From: SIG673 sp045638685
GTDB taxonomy: Bacteria > Bacillota > Clostridia > Oscillospirales > CAG-272
Assembly: GCA_045638685.1 (NCBI GenBank)
Contig: JAZUBT010000002.1
Location: 1 to 58,366 of the forward strand
DNA: 58,366 nucleotides
Direction of reading: 5' to 3'
The notes below the pieces were generated by a model. That model ran no database searches. It was given only the letters and a program-made list of their open reading frames with translations, and had not been told where the DNA came from. The stretch's first letter is position 1. The number at the start of each line of letters is the position of its first letter. The translations under genes were made by a program, and so were the position numbers. Below, in pieces: positions 1 through 7,648 of this stretch.

Positions 1-326
1 CCGCAGTTGTCCCAGAACTGAATGACGCTATCGTCCTCGGTTACCGAAAACGTATATCCTACTATGTAATACCTCTCCCCCGCCGTCAGGGTTTCAACAT
101 AGGGTACACGGTACTCTTCTTCATCTTTATTTTTCTCCCCTTCCGTCGCCGTTGTTACGGGCTTCTTGGCTTTAAATTCGGGATAGTCTGACTCTTTGAT
201 TATGTAACAGCTGTTAGAGGTATAGCCCTCCTTTGATACGTTGTCCTTTGAACAGCCAAAAAGAACTGTAACCGTAAACGCGGCAAGAGTTAAGATTAAA
301 AGCGCGTATTTTAATTTTTTAAGCAT
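1..326 (-). CDS. Putative lipoprotein, C-terminus cut by window edge
   Basis: The reading frame starts with ATG at 326 and runs off the left edge after 108 codons without a stop. A GGAGAGG ribosome binding site lies 8-14 bases upstream. The N-terminus has a basic start (MLKKLK), a hydrophobic stretch and a lipobox ending FGC, so the product is probably exported and lipid-anchored on the outer face of the membrane. The visible mature part is hydrophilic, with a Lys/Glu-rich linker and a segment rich in Tyr and Val. I do not recognise a domain, so no function can be given. The signal peptide and binding site make the gene itself fairly secure. Confidence 0.72.
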   Translation of the reverse strand, partial: MLKKLKYALLILTLAAFTVTVLFGCSKDNVSKEGYTSNSCYIIKESDYPEFKAKKPVTTATEGEKNKDEEEYRVPYVETLTAGERYYIVGYTFSVTEDDSVIQFWDNC

Positions 327-482
327 TTCAAGACCTCTCCGGGTATTAAAATATTTTATTACATTTTACCACCGTTTGGCTTTATTGTCAACAGCTTTAA
401 ACAAAAAGCAACATTTTATAAACATAAAAACGCTTCGCCGCTCTTTTGCGATTGACAATTTTTAGAAAATATGATATAATTA

Positions 483-516
483 AAAAACAAAAATCCCGAA
501 CGCTCTCGCATTCGGG
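483..516 (-). terminator. Terminator after tRNA-Thr(CGT)
   Basis: A hairpin of CCCGAATGC and GCGTTCGGG with a GAGA loop (495-516) is followed on the minus strand by ATTTTTGTTTTT. It starts 3 bases after the encoded CCA of the tRNA. Confidence 0.85.
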
Positions 517-519
517 AAA

Positions 520-595
520 TGGAGCTGGTGATGTGGCTTGGACACACGACCTGCTGATTACGAATCAGCTGCACTGCCAACTGTGCTACACCAGC
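520..595 (-). tRNA. tRNA-Thr (anticodon CGT)
   Basis: A complete cloverleaf can be drawn: acceptor GCTGGTG/CACCAGC, D-arm GCAC/GTGC with GG in the loop, anticodon arm GCTGA-TTCGTAA-TCAGC giving anticodon CGT, discriminator T and an encoded CCA. The T-arm is GTGTG-TCCAAGC-CACAT. The T-loop reads TCC where almost all tRNAs have TTC, so position 55 would be C instead of the usual U/pseudouridine. The tRNA-Thr(TGT) in this window has the normal TTC. Otherwise it looks functional. Confidence 0.9.
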
Positions 596-798
596 GTTAT
601 TTAACGACTTTACGATTATATCATAAAAAAATCGTTTTGTCAAGAGATTTTTAAACAATATTTTTTTGATTGAAAATAATTGCCGCAAAGTCGCGCGCTT
701 AATCTAACCGCTCGGTTTATGACGTTAAAACTGTTTTCAATTTAACAAAAACACGTAAAATTTATTTAGCCGTCTTACGGCGGCAGATTGAGGAATAT

Positions 799-1638
799 AT
801 GAAGCTTACCGAAATATCAACAATAAAAGCGCTGTGTGCGCAGTTCGGATTTGGATTCAAAAAGAAGTTCGGACAAAATTTCCTTACGTCAGCCGAGGTT
901 CCCGCAGATATAGCGCGTAACGCCGAGGGAATATACGCTCTTGAAATAGGCCCCGGATTTGGTACGCTTACAGCGGAGCTTTGTCAGGTCGCAAAAAAGG
1001 TGGTTGCGCTTGAAATAGACACCTCTCTTGCGCCGGTTCTCGAAACAACGGTAGGAGAATATAAAAATTTAAAGGTGTTTTTTAAGGACGCTATGAAAAT
1101 AGACCTTGCCGAGCTTTGCCGCGAGGAGTTCGGAGACGGCGAGATAGCGGTATGCGCAAACCTCCCCTACTACATCACAACCCCAATTCTTCTTCATCTG
1201 CTTGAATCGGGGGTTAATTTCAAAAGTGTTACCGTAATGGTACAAAAAGAGGTTGCAGACAGACTTTGCGCCAAGGCGGGTACTCCCGAATACGGCGCGA
1301 TAACTCTCACCTGCCAAAGGTACGGAAAAGTCAAAAAGCTGTTTGACGTGCCAAAGCACTGCTTTTATCCAAGCCCGAACGTTGATTCCTCGGTTATAAC
1401 GATAATTCCCGCAGAAAAAGAGGAAATTTACGTAAAGGACGAGGAGCTTCTCAAAAAGATTATCAGAGCCACCTTTAACCAGCGTAGAAAGACGCTTGTA
1501 AACGCTCTTTCGGCAGAGATAAAGAATAAAACCAAGGAAGAGCTCACCGAAATCATAGTCTCTCTCGGTATGCGCGAGGATATACGAGGCGAAAAGCTAA
1601 CCCTTGCCGAGTTTGCGGATATAGCAAACAAAATGTGA
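799..1638 (+). CDS. rsmA: 16S rRNA (adenine1518/1519-N6) dimethyltransferase RsmA (KsgA)
   Basis: RsmA uses S-adenosylmethionine to dimethylate two adjacent adenines in the helix 45 loop of 16S rRNA during late 30S assembly. The 279-residue length is typical. Family motifs are visible in order: FGQNFL at 24-29, the SAM-binding loop EIGPGFG at 49-55, the catalytic NLPYYIT at 121-127, and a C-terminal small domain with FNQRRKT. The start is supported by GAGGA 7 bases upstream. It stands alone between the divergent tRNA-Thr and the pckG promoter. No terminator is obvious before pckG, so read-through is possible. Confidence 0.96.
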   Translation: MKLTEISTIKALCAQFGFGFKKKFGQNFLTSAEVPADIARNAEGIYALEIGPGFGTLTAELCQVAKKVVALEIDTSLAPVLETTVGEYKNLKVFFKDAMKIDLAELCREEFGDGEIAVCANLPYYITTPILLHLLESGVNFKSVTVMVQKEVADRLCAKAGTPEYGAITLTCQRYGKVKKLFDVPKHCFYPSPNVDSSVITIIPAEKEEIYVKDEELLKKIIRATFNQRRKTLVNALSAEIKNKTKEELTEIIVSLGMREDIRGEKLTLAEFADIANKM

Positions 1639-1754
1639 TTTCGGAAGCGCTGTTAATTTACACACGAAATACGTAAGAAAACAGGCGCTTTACCGCATTA
1701 TTTTGCTTAAATAGTGAATAATATGTAAAATCGAATTTTTATTAAAAATATTTC

Positions 1755-1783
1755 TTGAATTTTCAGGAGCTTTATAGTATAAT
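1755..1783 (+). promoter_or_regulatory. Promoter of pckG
   Basis: TTGAAT (1755-1760), a 17-base spacer and a perfect TATAAT (1778-1783). The predicted 5' UTR is about 80 nt, AT-rich, ending in GAGGAGAG before the start codon. Confidence 0.8.
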
Positions 1784-1869
1784 GTAAAATGGGTAGGGAT
1801 TGTGCTTACCCAAAGCGAAAAATAAATTGGTAATAAAAAATTATTATATATATGAGGAGAGGAACCACT

Positions 1870-3648
1870 ATGACCAACAACAAAAAAGTCCTTGCTTGGA
1901 TCGACGAAATGGCGAAGATGACCAAGCCCTCCGAGATCGTATGGATCGACGGAAGCGAGGAACAGGCAGAAAAACTCAGAGCCGAGGCTTGCTCTACGGG
2001 AGAGCTTATCAAGCTTAACGAGGAGCTTCTTCCCAACTGCTACCTCCACCGCACCGCAATAAACGACGTTGCGAGAGTTGAGGGCAGAACCTTTATCTGC
2101 ACCAGCAAAAAAGAGGATGCAGGTAACATCAATAACTGGATGGACCCGCAGGAATGCTATGCTAAGCTTTCAAAGCTTTACGACGGCTCCATGGCAGGAA
2201 AAACAATGTATGTTATCCCCTATTCTATGGGTATCGTAGGCTCCGACTTCGCTAAGATCGGTATCGAGCTTACCGACTCCATCTACGTTGTACTCAACAT
2301 GCTCATCATGACAAGAGTAGGTAAAAGCGTTATAGACGCTCTCGGTGATGACGGCGATTTCGTTAAGGGACTTCACGCACGCGCAGACATCGACGAGGAA
2401 AACCGTTATATCGTTCACTTTCCCGAGGACAACACCATCTGGTCGGTTAACTCCGGCTACGGCGGAAACGTTCTTCTCGGTAAAAAGTGCTTCGCTCTCC
2501 GTATAGCTTCCTACCTCGGACGCAAAGAGGGCTGGATGGCAGAGCACATGCTCATTCTCGGACTTGAAAATCCCGAGGGCGAGGTTAAATACATCTGCGC
2601 AGCATTCCCCTCCGCTTGCGGAAAGACCAACCTTGCAATGCTTATCCCGCCGGAAATTTACGCTAAGAAGGGATACAAGGTATGGTGCGTAGGAGACGAC
2701 ATCGCATGGCTTCGCGTAGGTCCTGACGGACGTCTCTGGGCAGTAAACCCCGAAAACGGCTTCTTCGGAGTTGCTCCGGGTACCAACGATAAGTCCAACC
2801 CCAACGCTCTTGCAACCACCAAGAAGAACACTATTTTCACTAACGTTGTACACAATCTTGACAACAATACCGTTTGGTGGGAAGGACTCGACAAGAATCC
2901 TCCGGCAAACGCTATCGACTGGAAGGGCAACAAGTGGGACTTCACTAAGTTCGACAAGAAGGACAAATCCACCTGCGGAGCTCATCCGAACTCCCGCTTT
3001 ACCGCTATGGCAACCAACTGCCCCTGCATCTCCTCCGAGTTCAGCAATCCCGCAGGCGTTCCTGTATCCGCTATCGTATTCGGCGGACGCCGCGCAAAGA
3101 CCGCTCCTCTGGTATATCAGTCCACCAGCTGGCAGAACGGTGCGTTCGTTGGTTCTATCATGGCTTCCGAGACAACCGCTGCTGCAGCGGGCGCTGTCGG
3201 CGTAGTACGCCGCGATCCTATGGCAATGCGTCCCTTTGTAGGATACGATATGGGCGACTACTTCGCACATTGGCTTGCTATGGGCACAAGAATCCCGAAT
3301 CCTCCCAAAATTTTCCACGTAAACTGGTTCCGTACCGACGCCGAGGGCAACTTCATTTGGCCGGGATTCGGAGACAACATGCGTGTCCTCCTTTGGATAC
3401 TTGACCGCTGCGCGGGCAAGGTAGATGCTGACATCACTCCTATCGGATACATTCCGAAGGCAGAGGATATTAACATCGAGGGACTTGACATCACACTTGA
3501 TACCATAAAAGAGCTTCTCACCGTTGACAAGGCATCTTGGCTTGAGGACATCGAAAACATCAAGGAATTCTACAAGCAGATAGGCGACAGAGTTCCCGCT
3601 ACCATGTACGATGAGCTCGCAGCTCTTGAAGCAAGACTTAAGGCGTAA
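1870..3648 (+). CDS. pckG: Phosphoenolpyruvate carboxykinase (GTP)
   Basis: This enzyme interconverts oxaloacetate and GTP with phosphoenolpyruvate, CO2 and GDP. In fermenting anaerobes it often runs toward oxaloacetate on the way to succinate or propionate. The 592-residue product matches the GTP family (about 600), not the ATP family (about 530). Visible motifs are the P-loop segment FPSACGKTN near residue 250, the GDDIAW region, and the ENGFFGVAPGT and GGRRAKT segments of the active site. An in-frame ATG lies at 1852, but the GAGGAGAG site sits just inside that longer frame, so the start at 1870 is preferred. It has its own promoter and terminator, so it is monocistronic. Codon use is strongly biased (AAC, TTC, GAC, CTC), as expected of a highly expressed gene. 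Confidence 0.96.
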   Translation: MTNNKKVLAWIDEMAKMTKPSEIVWIDGSEEQAEKLRAEACSTGELIKLNEELLPNCYLHRTAINDVARVEGRTFICTSKKEDAGNINNWMDPQECYAKLSKLYDGSMAGKTMYVIPYSMGIVGSDFAKIGIELTDSIYVVLNMLIMTRVGKSVIDALGDDGDFVKGLHARADIDEENRYIVHFPEDNTIWSVNSGYGGNVLLGKKCFALRIASYLGRKEGWMAEHMLILGLENPEGEVKYICAAFPSACGKTNLAMLIPPEIYAKKGYKVWCVGDDIAWLRVGPDGRLWAVNPENGFFGVAPGTNDKSNPNALATTKKNTIFTNVVHNLDNNTVWWEGLDKNPPANAIDWKGNKWDFTKFDKKDKSTCGAHPNSRFTAMATNCPCISSEFSNPAGVPVSAIVFGGRRAKTAPLVYQSTSWQNGAFVGSIMASETTAAAAGAVGVVRRDPMAMRPFVGYDMGDYFAHWLAMGTRIPNPPKIFHVNWFRTDAEGNFIWPGFGDNMRVLLWILDRCAGKVDADITPIGYIPKAEDINIEGLDITLDTIKELLTVDKASWLEDIENIKEFYKQIGDRVPATMYDELAALEARLKA

Positions 3649-3677
3649 GCTTAATTCGCTTCTCAAAAAAATAACCG

Positions 3678-3716
3678 CACGCCGCTCCTATGTAAATAGG
3701 TGCGGCGTGTTTTTTT
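3678..3716 (+). terminator. Terminator after pckG
   Basis: CACGCCGC and GCGGCGTG form the stem around an extra short pairing, followed by TTTTTTT. The 200 bases between it and the next terminator hold no gene I can support. Confidence 0.85.
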
Positions 3717-3922
3717 CGAGATTTCTATAAAAGCTCACAGGGTACGGAAGCAGCGCTCTGTAAAAGTCGTTTTCCGCTTTGATTTTATAGCCCCCCTCTT
3801 TATTATTGTTTGTCTCCCGAGGGCGTAGCATCGCCCCGTATGCGTTTTTATCCCTTTCCTTGATGTCGCAGTCAAAGAAAAACAAGCGGAAGCTTGCAAA
3901 AACTCGTTTTCTATATTTTAAC

Positions 3923-3950
3923 AAAAAAATGCACCGCCGAAGCGGTGCAT
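3923..3950 (-). terminator. Terminator after the heparinase-like gene
   Basis: ATGCACCGC-TTCG-GCGGTGCAT on the minus strand followed by TTTTTTT. A UUCG tetraloop caps a perfect 9-bp stem, 32 bases after the stop codon. Confidence 0.85.
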
Positions 3951-3982
3951 TTAATATTTTTTGCTTTTTTACGAAGCCTTGC

Positions 3983-6900
3983 TTAGTCAACCTTCCAATC
4001 GTCAAGGTTGGTGTAGGTGTAGCTTGACGCACCGGACGAGAGCAAGCGGCAAACTACGGCAAACTTAACGGTTCCGGAGAGGTTTACACCCTTCGCGATA
4101 AGCTTACCAAGTCCAACACGGGAGTACTCAAGCTCAACCGAGCTAAGTCCGGTTTCGGGCAGGTAATCAGCCGGTCCGAAGGAGAAGTTGAAGTCGTAGG
4201 TCGCGCCCTTCGGCGTTACAAGCTGAACAAGCATACTCTTTCCGTCCATGGTAAGAATCGCAGTCTTTCCGTCATCACTGATGGTGCATTCCATTCCCCT
4301 AGGAGTATGAGCGAACCAGTAAACGGTGTGCTTCTTAGTAGGAGTAAGGGTAAACTCATCCTGAATAACTACAGTCGAGCGATTCTCGGTGAGGAGAAGA
4401 CCTCTTCTACCGGATCCCTTAACCATTCTGTCAACGTAAGGCGCATCGTACGCTACCGACATATCAACGATAGCAAGCGCGGAGTTCGTACCGCTTTCAT
4501 AGCGGAGCGTTTTAGAATATACGTCGTGCAGCTGGTCCCAGTTGGTTTTCTGACCCCTGTCTCCCTTCTCAAAGTTAGACGTGTCAACTCTTACGGGGTC
4601 TATAACCAGCGTGTTACTTCCTTCGGCTCGGTTTCTGTACAGCCAATATCCCTGAGGATTATTTTTATATGAAGGTTCAGTTCCGTCGCTGCCTGGCCTT
4701 TGGTACGCTACGATGTTATACTCGTCCTTACCGAGAACGGTGAAAAATCTTACGCCGTCAAACTCAACGATGAACGAGCCTATGTCGTGCATAGAGTGAG
4801 ACCAGTTGTTCCATCCGCCGTGGAGTCCCGTGAAAACGTTTTCAGTCTCCCAGTCGGAACGGAATACGCTCATAGAAAGAGCGCTCCACGTGGTATCAAG
4901 GGCAAGATTAACGTCTGTTTTTATAAGCTCAGGCTGGTAGAAGAAGAGCGAAAATGTGTTGAGAGTAGTCTGCTCCTGAAGGTAGCGATTGACATAAACT
5001 GCTGCAATATCACTGTCGTTAAGCCTGTACGCCGCCCATAGCATAAGCGCGGTATTTGTAGCAGATGGTATTTCGTCGCTATCGTGATAGTTCCAACCAC
5101 CAACTTCACCGGTTCCGATGTAAATGTTATAGTAGAAACCTTCTGCAAAGCCGGGAAGGTCGATAAAGCTTTGGTCAGTACCAAAAGCATTGTACATAGC
5201 CTGAAGAAGTACAGCGGAGTAGGTGGTACCGTAAGCCCAATAGACGTATCCCTCGGGATATCCTCCGTCAGGCGCGTAACCCGTCTTAAATCCCCACTGA
5301 ATAGCAAAGTTGGTACAGTCAAGAGTATATTCGGTAGCCGCTCTGAAGTTTTCATTAACGTTTGCAAAGGCTATAAGGAAGGTTATAAGTCCGCCGTTAC
5401 AAACCGCGTTGTAGTTGTTAACCCACATGTCCTGCGCATACAAGGACTCGGTGGTTATGTTATAGGGCTTCAGCAAAGGCTTCTCGCCTACGGTTTCACC
5501 GAACTCCTTAAGCTTTGCCGGTCCGGGATAATACCAACCTATACGTCCCTGATTCTTCAGCTTAATGAAGTCGCCTTCTTCTATCTGCTTGTCGGTCAGG
5601 TTCGCCTTATGCGCTTCAAAGTTAGCGGGGTCTCCCCACCACTGCATCGATTCACCGAAGCCAAGGAAGGTTCCGTAGCCTATTTCCCATGCAGCCTTTT
5701 CTATGGTTTTGCGATCCTCCTCGTCGAACCAATCGTACAGCCAGTTATATCCAATGGCATAGCCGTACATAATTTCTCCGAAGTCGAGAGGGTGTTCAAC
5801 GTGCCAGGACGGGCACTTGGTCCATGGGTCAACAAACGTCGTAAAGTCAAGCATTGCGTTAAGAACAACCTGCGCGTAATCCTCATTGTCCGTCATCTTG
5901 TAGAGGAAGCTGTAAGGAACACAGAGATTCATGAACTCACGGGCAATATCAAGCATACGGTAACCATCGTAAAGATTGAATACAAACTTCTTGGTAGGAA
6001 GGTTTTTGTTGTATGACGATTCCAAATTGCGGAACCACGCTCCGTACAACGCATCCGTCTCAACAAGCTCACGAAGCTCGTCGATACGCTCCTGGTCAAT
6101 AAGAAGCCTCATCGTTCCGTTGTCGGTTCCGTAGAGCGCATCCATATTCTGAAGAAGCTCTTTTCCGGTATAGTTGTCGTTTACAAGCTGAAGAATAAGG
6201 TCGTAAACCATGCTGTTGTTATCAAGAGAGTCCTCTTCGTAAGCCATACCGCTTTGGAAATAAAGGTGCTCCGTATCGGAGAATATCACAAGCCCCATCT
6301 TATTGTAGTAAAGCTTATAGCCAAAGAGAGACGCACAGTACTCCATAGGAAGCATTATGTAATCACCCATTACGACAGGTTTTACCGTCTTGGTCTGTCC
6401 GGGGATAAATCCGCGGTTATTTCCGGTAAAGGTTATATCGCGCGCGGGCGTAAACTCGTACGCAGTGCCGTTATAATTAAATGAAACCTTTTCTGCGCTT
6501 GCGGAAATGTTCGTCGCTCCTCTGTGCTGCGCGAGAATGGAAACGGGAACGTACGTCGTATAGGTATCCGCCTTTATTTCAACCAATTCCTTGCCCTCAT
6601 CGAGAACGCAGCGGCTTTGGTTGTAAAGGTATTTGTTATGCTGATCGTAGAACAGAACGGCGTTCGCAATCTCGGGGTAGCTGCTAAAGAACTTCATAGT
6701 CCCGAACTTCTGCGTCTTTCTGTTGATTGTGTCGATAACAATCTCAACGCCGCTTGCATCCACTCCGTCAGCGGTGCTGAACGTGATTTTGGTGATGTTA
6801 TTAACGCCTATCGGAGTTCCGATAACGGTCGATTCACTATTAGTCATTTCACTTAACGGAATGTTATACATCTGCCAGCCCGCGTGAATATTAAGCGCAA

Positions 6901-7300
6901 CCGTTTTGTAGCCGTCTATGACATCCGTTCCGGGATTATCGCTTACAAGCGTTATTATCAGCTTGTAATCCTTTCCGGAAACGTTATTCATCCAGATACT
7001 GAGCTCCCTGTATAAGGTCATATCAGTCATATTTTCGGGAACAGCAAATTCCACCGTAGCCTTTTCGGCAGGCTTCCACGATGCGGAGCTTGTAGCCGTT
7101 TTAACTACGTCCGTTTTAACCGCGAGTCCGCTTGCCGTAATATTTTCGGCAACGTTGAAATCGACTACCGCCTCGGTAGCATACTTCAAGCCGTTATCGT
7201 CTTCCGTATTTTCCGGCGTATCCTTTTTACAAGCAAACAGCATTGTGCAAGAGCCTAATAAGGTCGCGAGTATGAGCAATACCGATATAGCTCTCTTCAA
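3983..7300 (-). CDS. Heparinase II/III-like polysaccharide lyase lipoprotein
   Basis: This is a large (about 1105 residues) exported lipoprotein likely to cleave uronic-acid polysaccharide by beta-elimination at the cell surface. With a TTG start at 7300 the signal peptide runs to the lipobox LFAC (Cys24); AAGAAAGGG lies upstream. After an N-terminal beta-rich region, residues about 220-345 resemble the copper-amine-oxidase-type stalk domain common in Firmicutes surface proteins. The toroid domain follows, with WVNNYNAVCNGG near 628 and EGYVYWAYGTTY near 685. The C-terminal beta-sandwich has HSMHDIGSF near 835, which matches the His-containing GxHxHxDxGSF pattern of the heparinase II/III family. 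Substrate cannot be read from sequence. It is divergent from the PL8-like gene with 348 bases between the starts. A longer in-frame ATG at 7372 is less likely. Confidence 0.85.
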   Translation of the reverse strand: MKRAISVLLILATLLGSCTMLFACKKDTPENTEDDNGLKYATEAVVDFNVAENITASGLAVKTDVVKTATSSASWKPAEKATVEFAVPENMTDMTLYRELSIWMNNVSGKDYKLIITLVSDNPGTDVIDGYKTVALNIHAGWQMYNIPLSEMTNSESTVIGTPIGVNNITKITFSTADGVDASGVEIVIDTINRKTQKFGTMKFFSSYPEIANAVLFYDQHNKYLYNQSRCVLDEGKELVEIKADTYTTYVPVSILAQHRGATNISASAEKVSFNYNGTAYEFTPARDITFTGNNRGFIPGQTKTVKPVVMGDYIMLPMEYCASLFGYKLYYNKMGLVIFSDTEHLYFQSGMAYEEDSLDNNSMVYDLILQLVNDNYTGKELLQNMDALYGTDNGTMRLLIDQERIDELRELVETDALYGAWFRNLESSYNKNLPTKKFVFNLYDGYRMLDIAREFMNLCVPYSFLYKMTDNEDYAQVVLNAMLDFTTFVDPWTKCPSWHVEHPLDFGEIMYGYAIGYNWLYDWFDEEDRKTIEKAAWEIGYGTFLGFGESMQWWGDPANFEAHKANLTDKQIEEGDFIKLKNQGRIGWYYPGPAKLKEFGETVGEKPLLKPYNITTESLYAQDMWVNNYNAVCNGGLITFLIAFANVNENFRAATEYTLDCTNFAIQWGFKTGYAPDGGYPEGYVYWAYGTTYSAVLLQAMYNAFGTDQSFIDLPGFAEGFYYNIYIGTGEVGGWNYHDSDEIPSATNTALMLWAAYRLNDSDIAAVYVNRYLQEQTTLNTFSLFFYQPELIKTDVNLALDTTWSALSMSVFRSDWETENVFTGLHGGWNNWSHSMHDIGSFIVEFDGVRFFTVLGKDEYNIVAYQRPGSDGTEPSYKNNPQGYWLYRNRAEGSNTLVIDPVRVDTSNFEKGDRGQKTNWDQLHDVYSKTLRYESGTNSALAIVDMSVAYDAPYVDRMVKGSGRRGLLLTENRSTVVIQDEFTLTPTKKHTVYWFAHTPRGMECTISDDGKTAILTMDGKSMLVQLVTPKGATYDFNFSFGPADYLPETGLSSVELEYSRVGLGKLIAKGVNLSGTVKFAVVCRLLSSGASSYTYTNLDDWKVD

Positions 7301-7343
7301 ATAAATCAACCCTTTCTTTTTTAAAATCAAAAACTTTATAATA

Positions 7344-7372
7344 AGTATATCATAGCTTTTCCGAAAATGCAA
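7344..7372 (-). promoter_or_regulatory. Promoter of the heparinase-like gene
   Basis: On the minus strand: TTGCAT (7372-7367), 17-base spacer, TATACT (7349-7344), about 45 bases before the TTG start. Confidence 0.7.
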
Positions 7373-7545
7373 TCTCTAAATTGTAACATAATTATTAATC
7401 TTGCAAAAAAAACGCCCAATAACCGCCTTTTATTTGGGCAAAAATGTTCAATTTGTAACCTTTGACAAAGTTTTTGTTTTATTTTTGTAAAATGTGCATA
7501 ATGCATAAAATCACCCGCGAAAAAACCTTTGCAATTGCTAAAATA

Positions 7546-7588
7546 TTAACATTCTGTTCAACCATTTTTGAGTAAAACATAATATAAT
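7546..7588 (+). promoter_or_regulatory. Activator-type promoter of the PL8-like gene
   Basis: TTAACA (7546-7551) and TTCAAC (7557-7562) are spaced 11 bp start to start. A TATAAT box (7583-7588) follows 20 bases later. There is no good -35 hexamer, which suggests activator dependence. The same arrangement, with the same spacing, precedes the response-regulator gene at 17132-17174. Confidence 0.55.
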
Positions 7589-7648
7589 TTATATTAAGCA
7601 GTAGCATTACGATTACGTAAAAAACTACAAAGGAGAATGAAAATCAAA

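Noticed and set aside
416..688. 90-codon open frame on the minus strand
   Set aside because: It runs through tRNA-Thr(CGT) and its terminator.
2170..3666. 498-codon open frame on the minus strand
   Set aside because: It is antisense to pckG, has no binding site, and arises from strong codon bias in pckG.
3688..4032. 114-codon open frame on the minus strand after pckG
   Set aside because: It overlaps the stop and terminator of the heparinase-like gene and has no binding site; the sequence shows no family.
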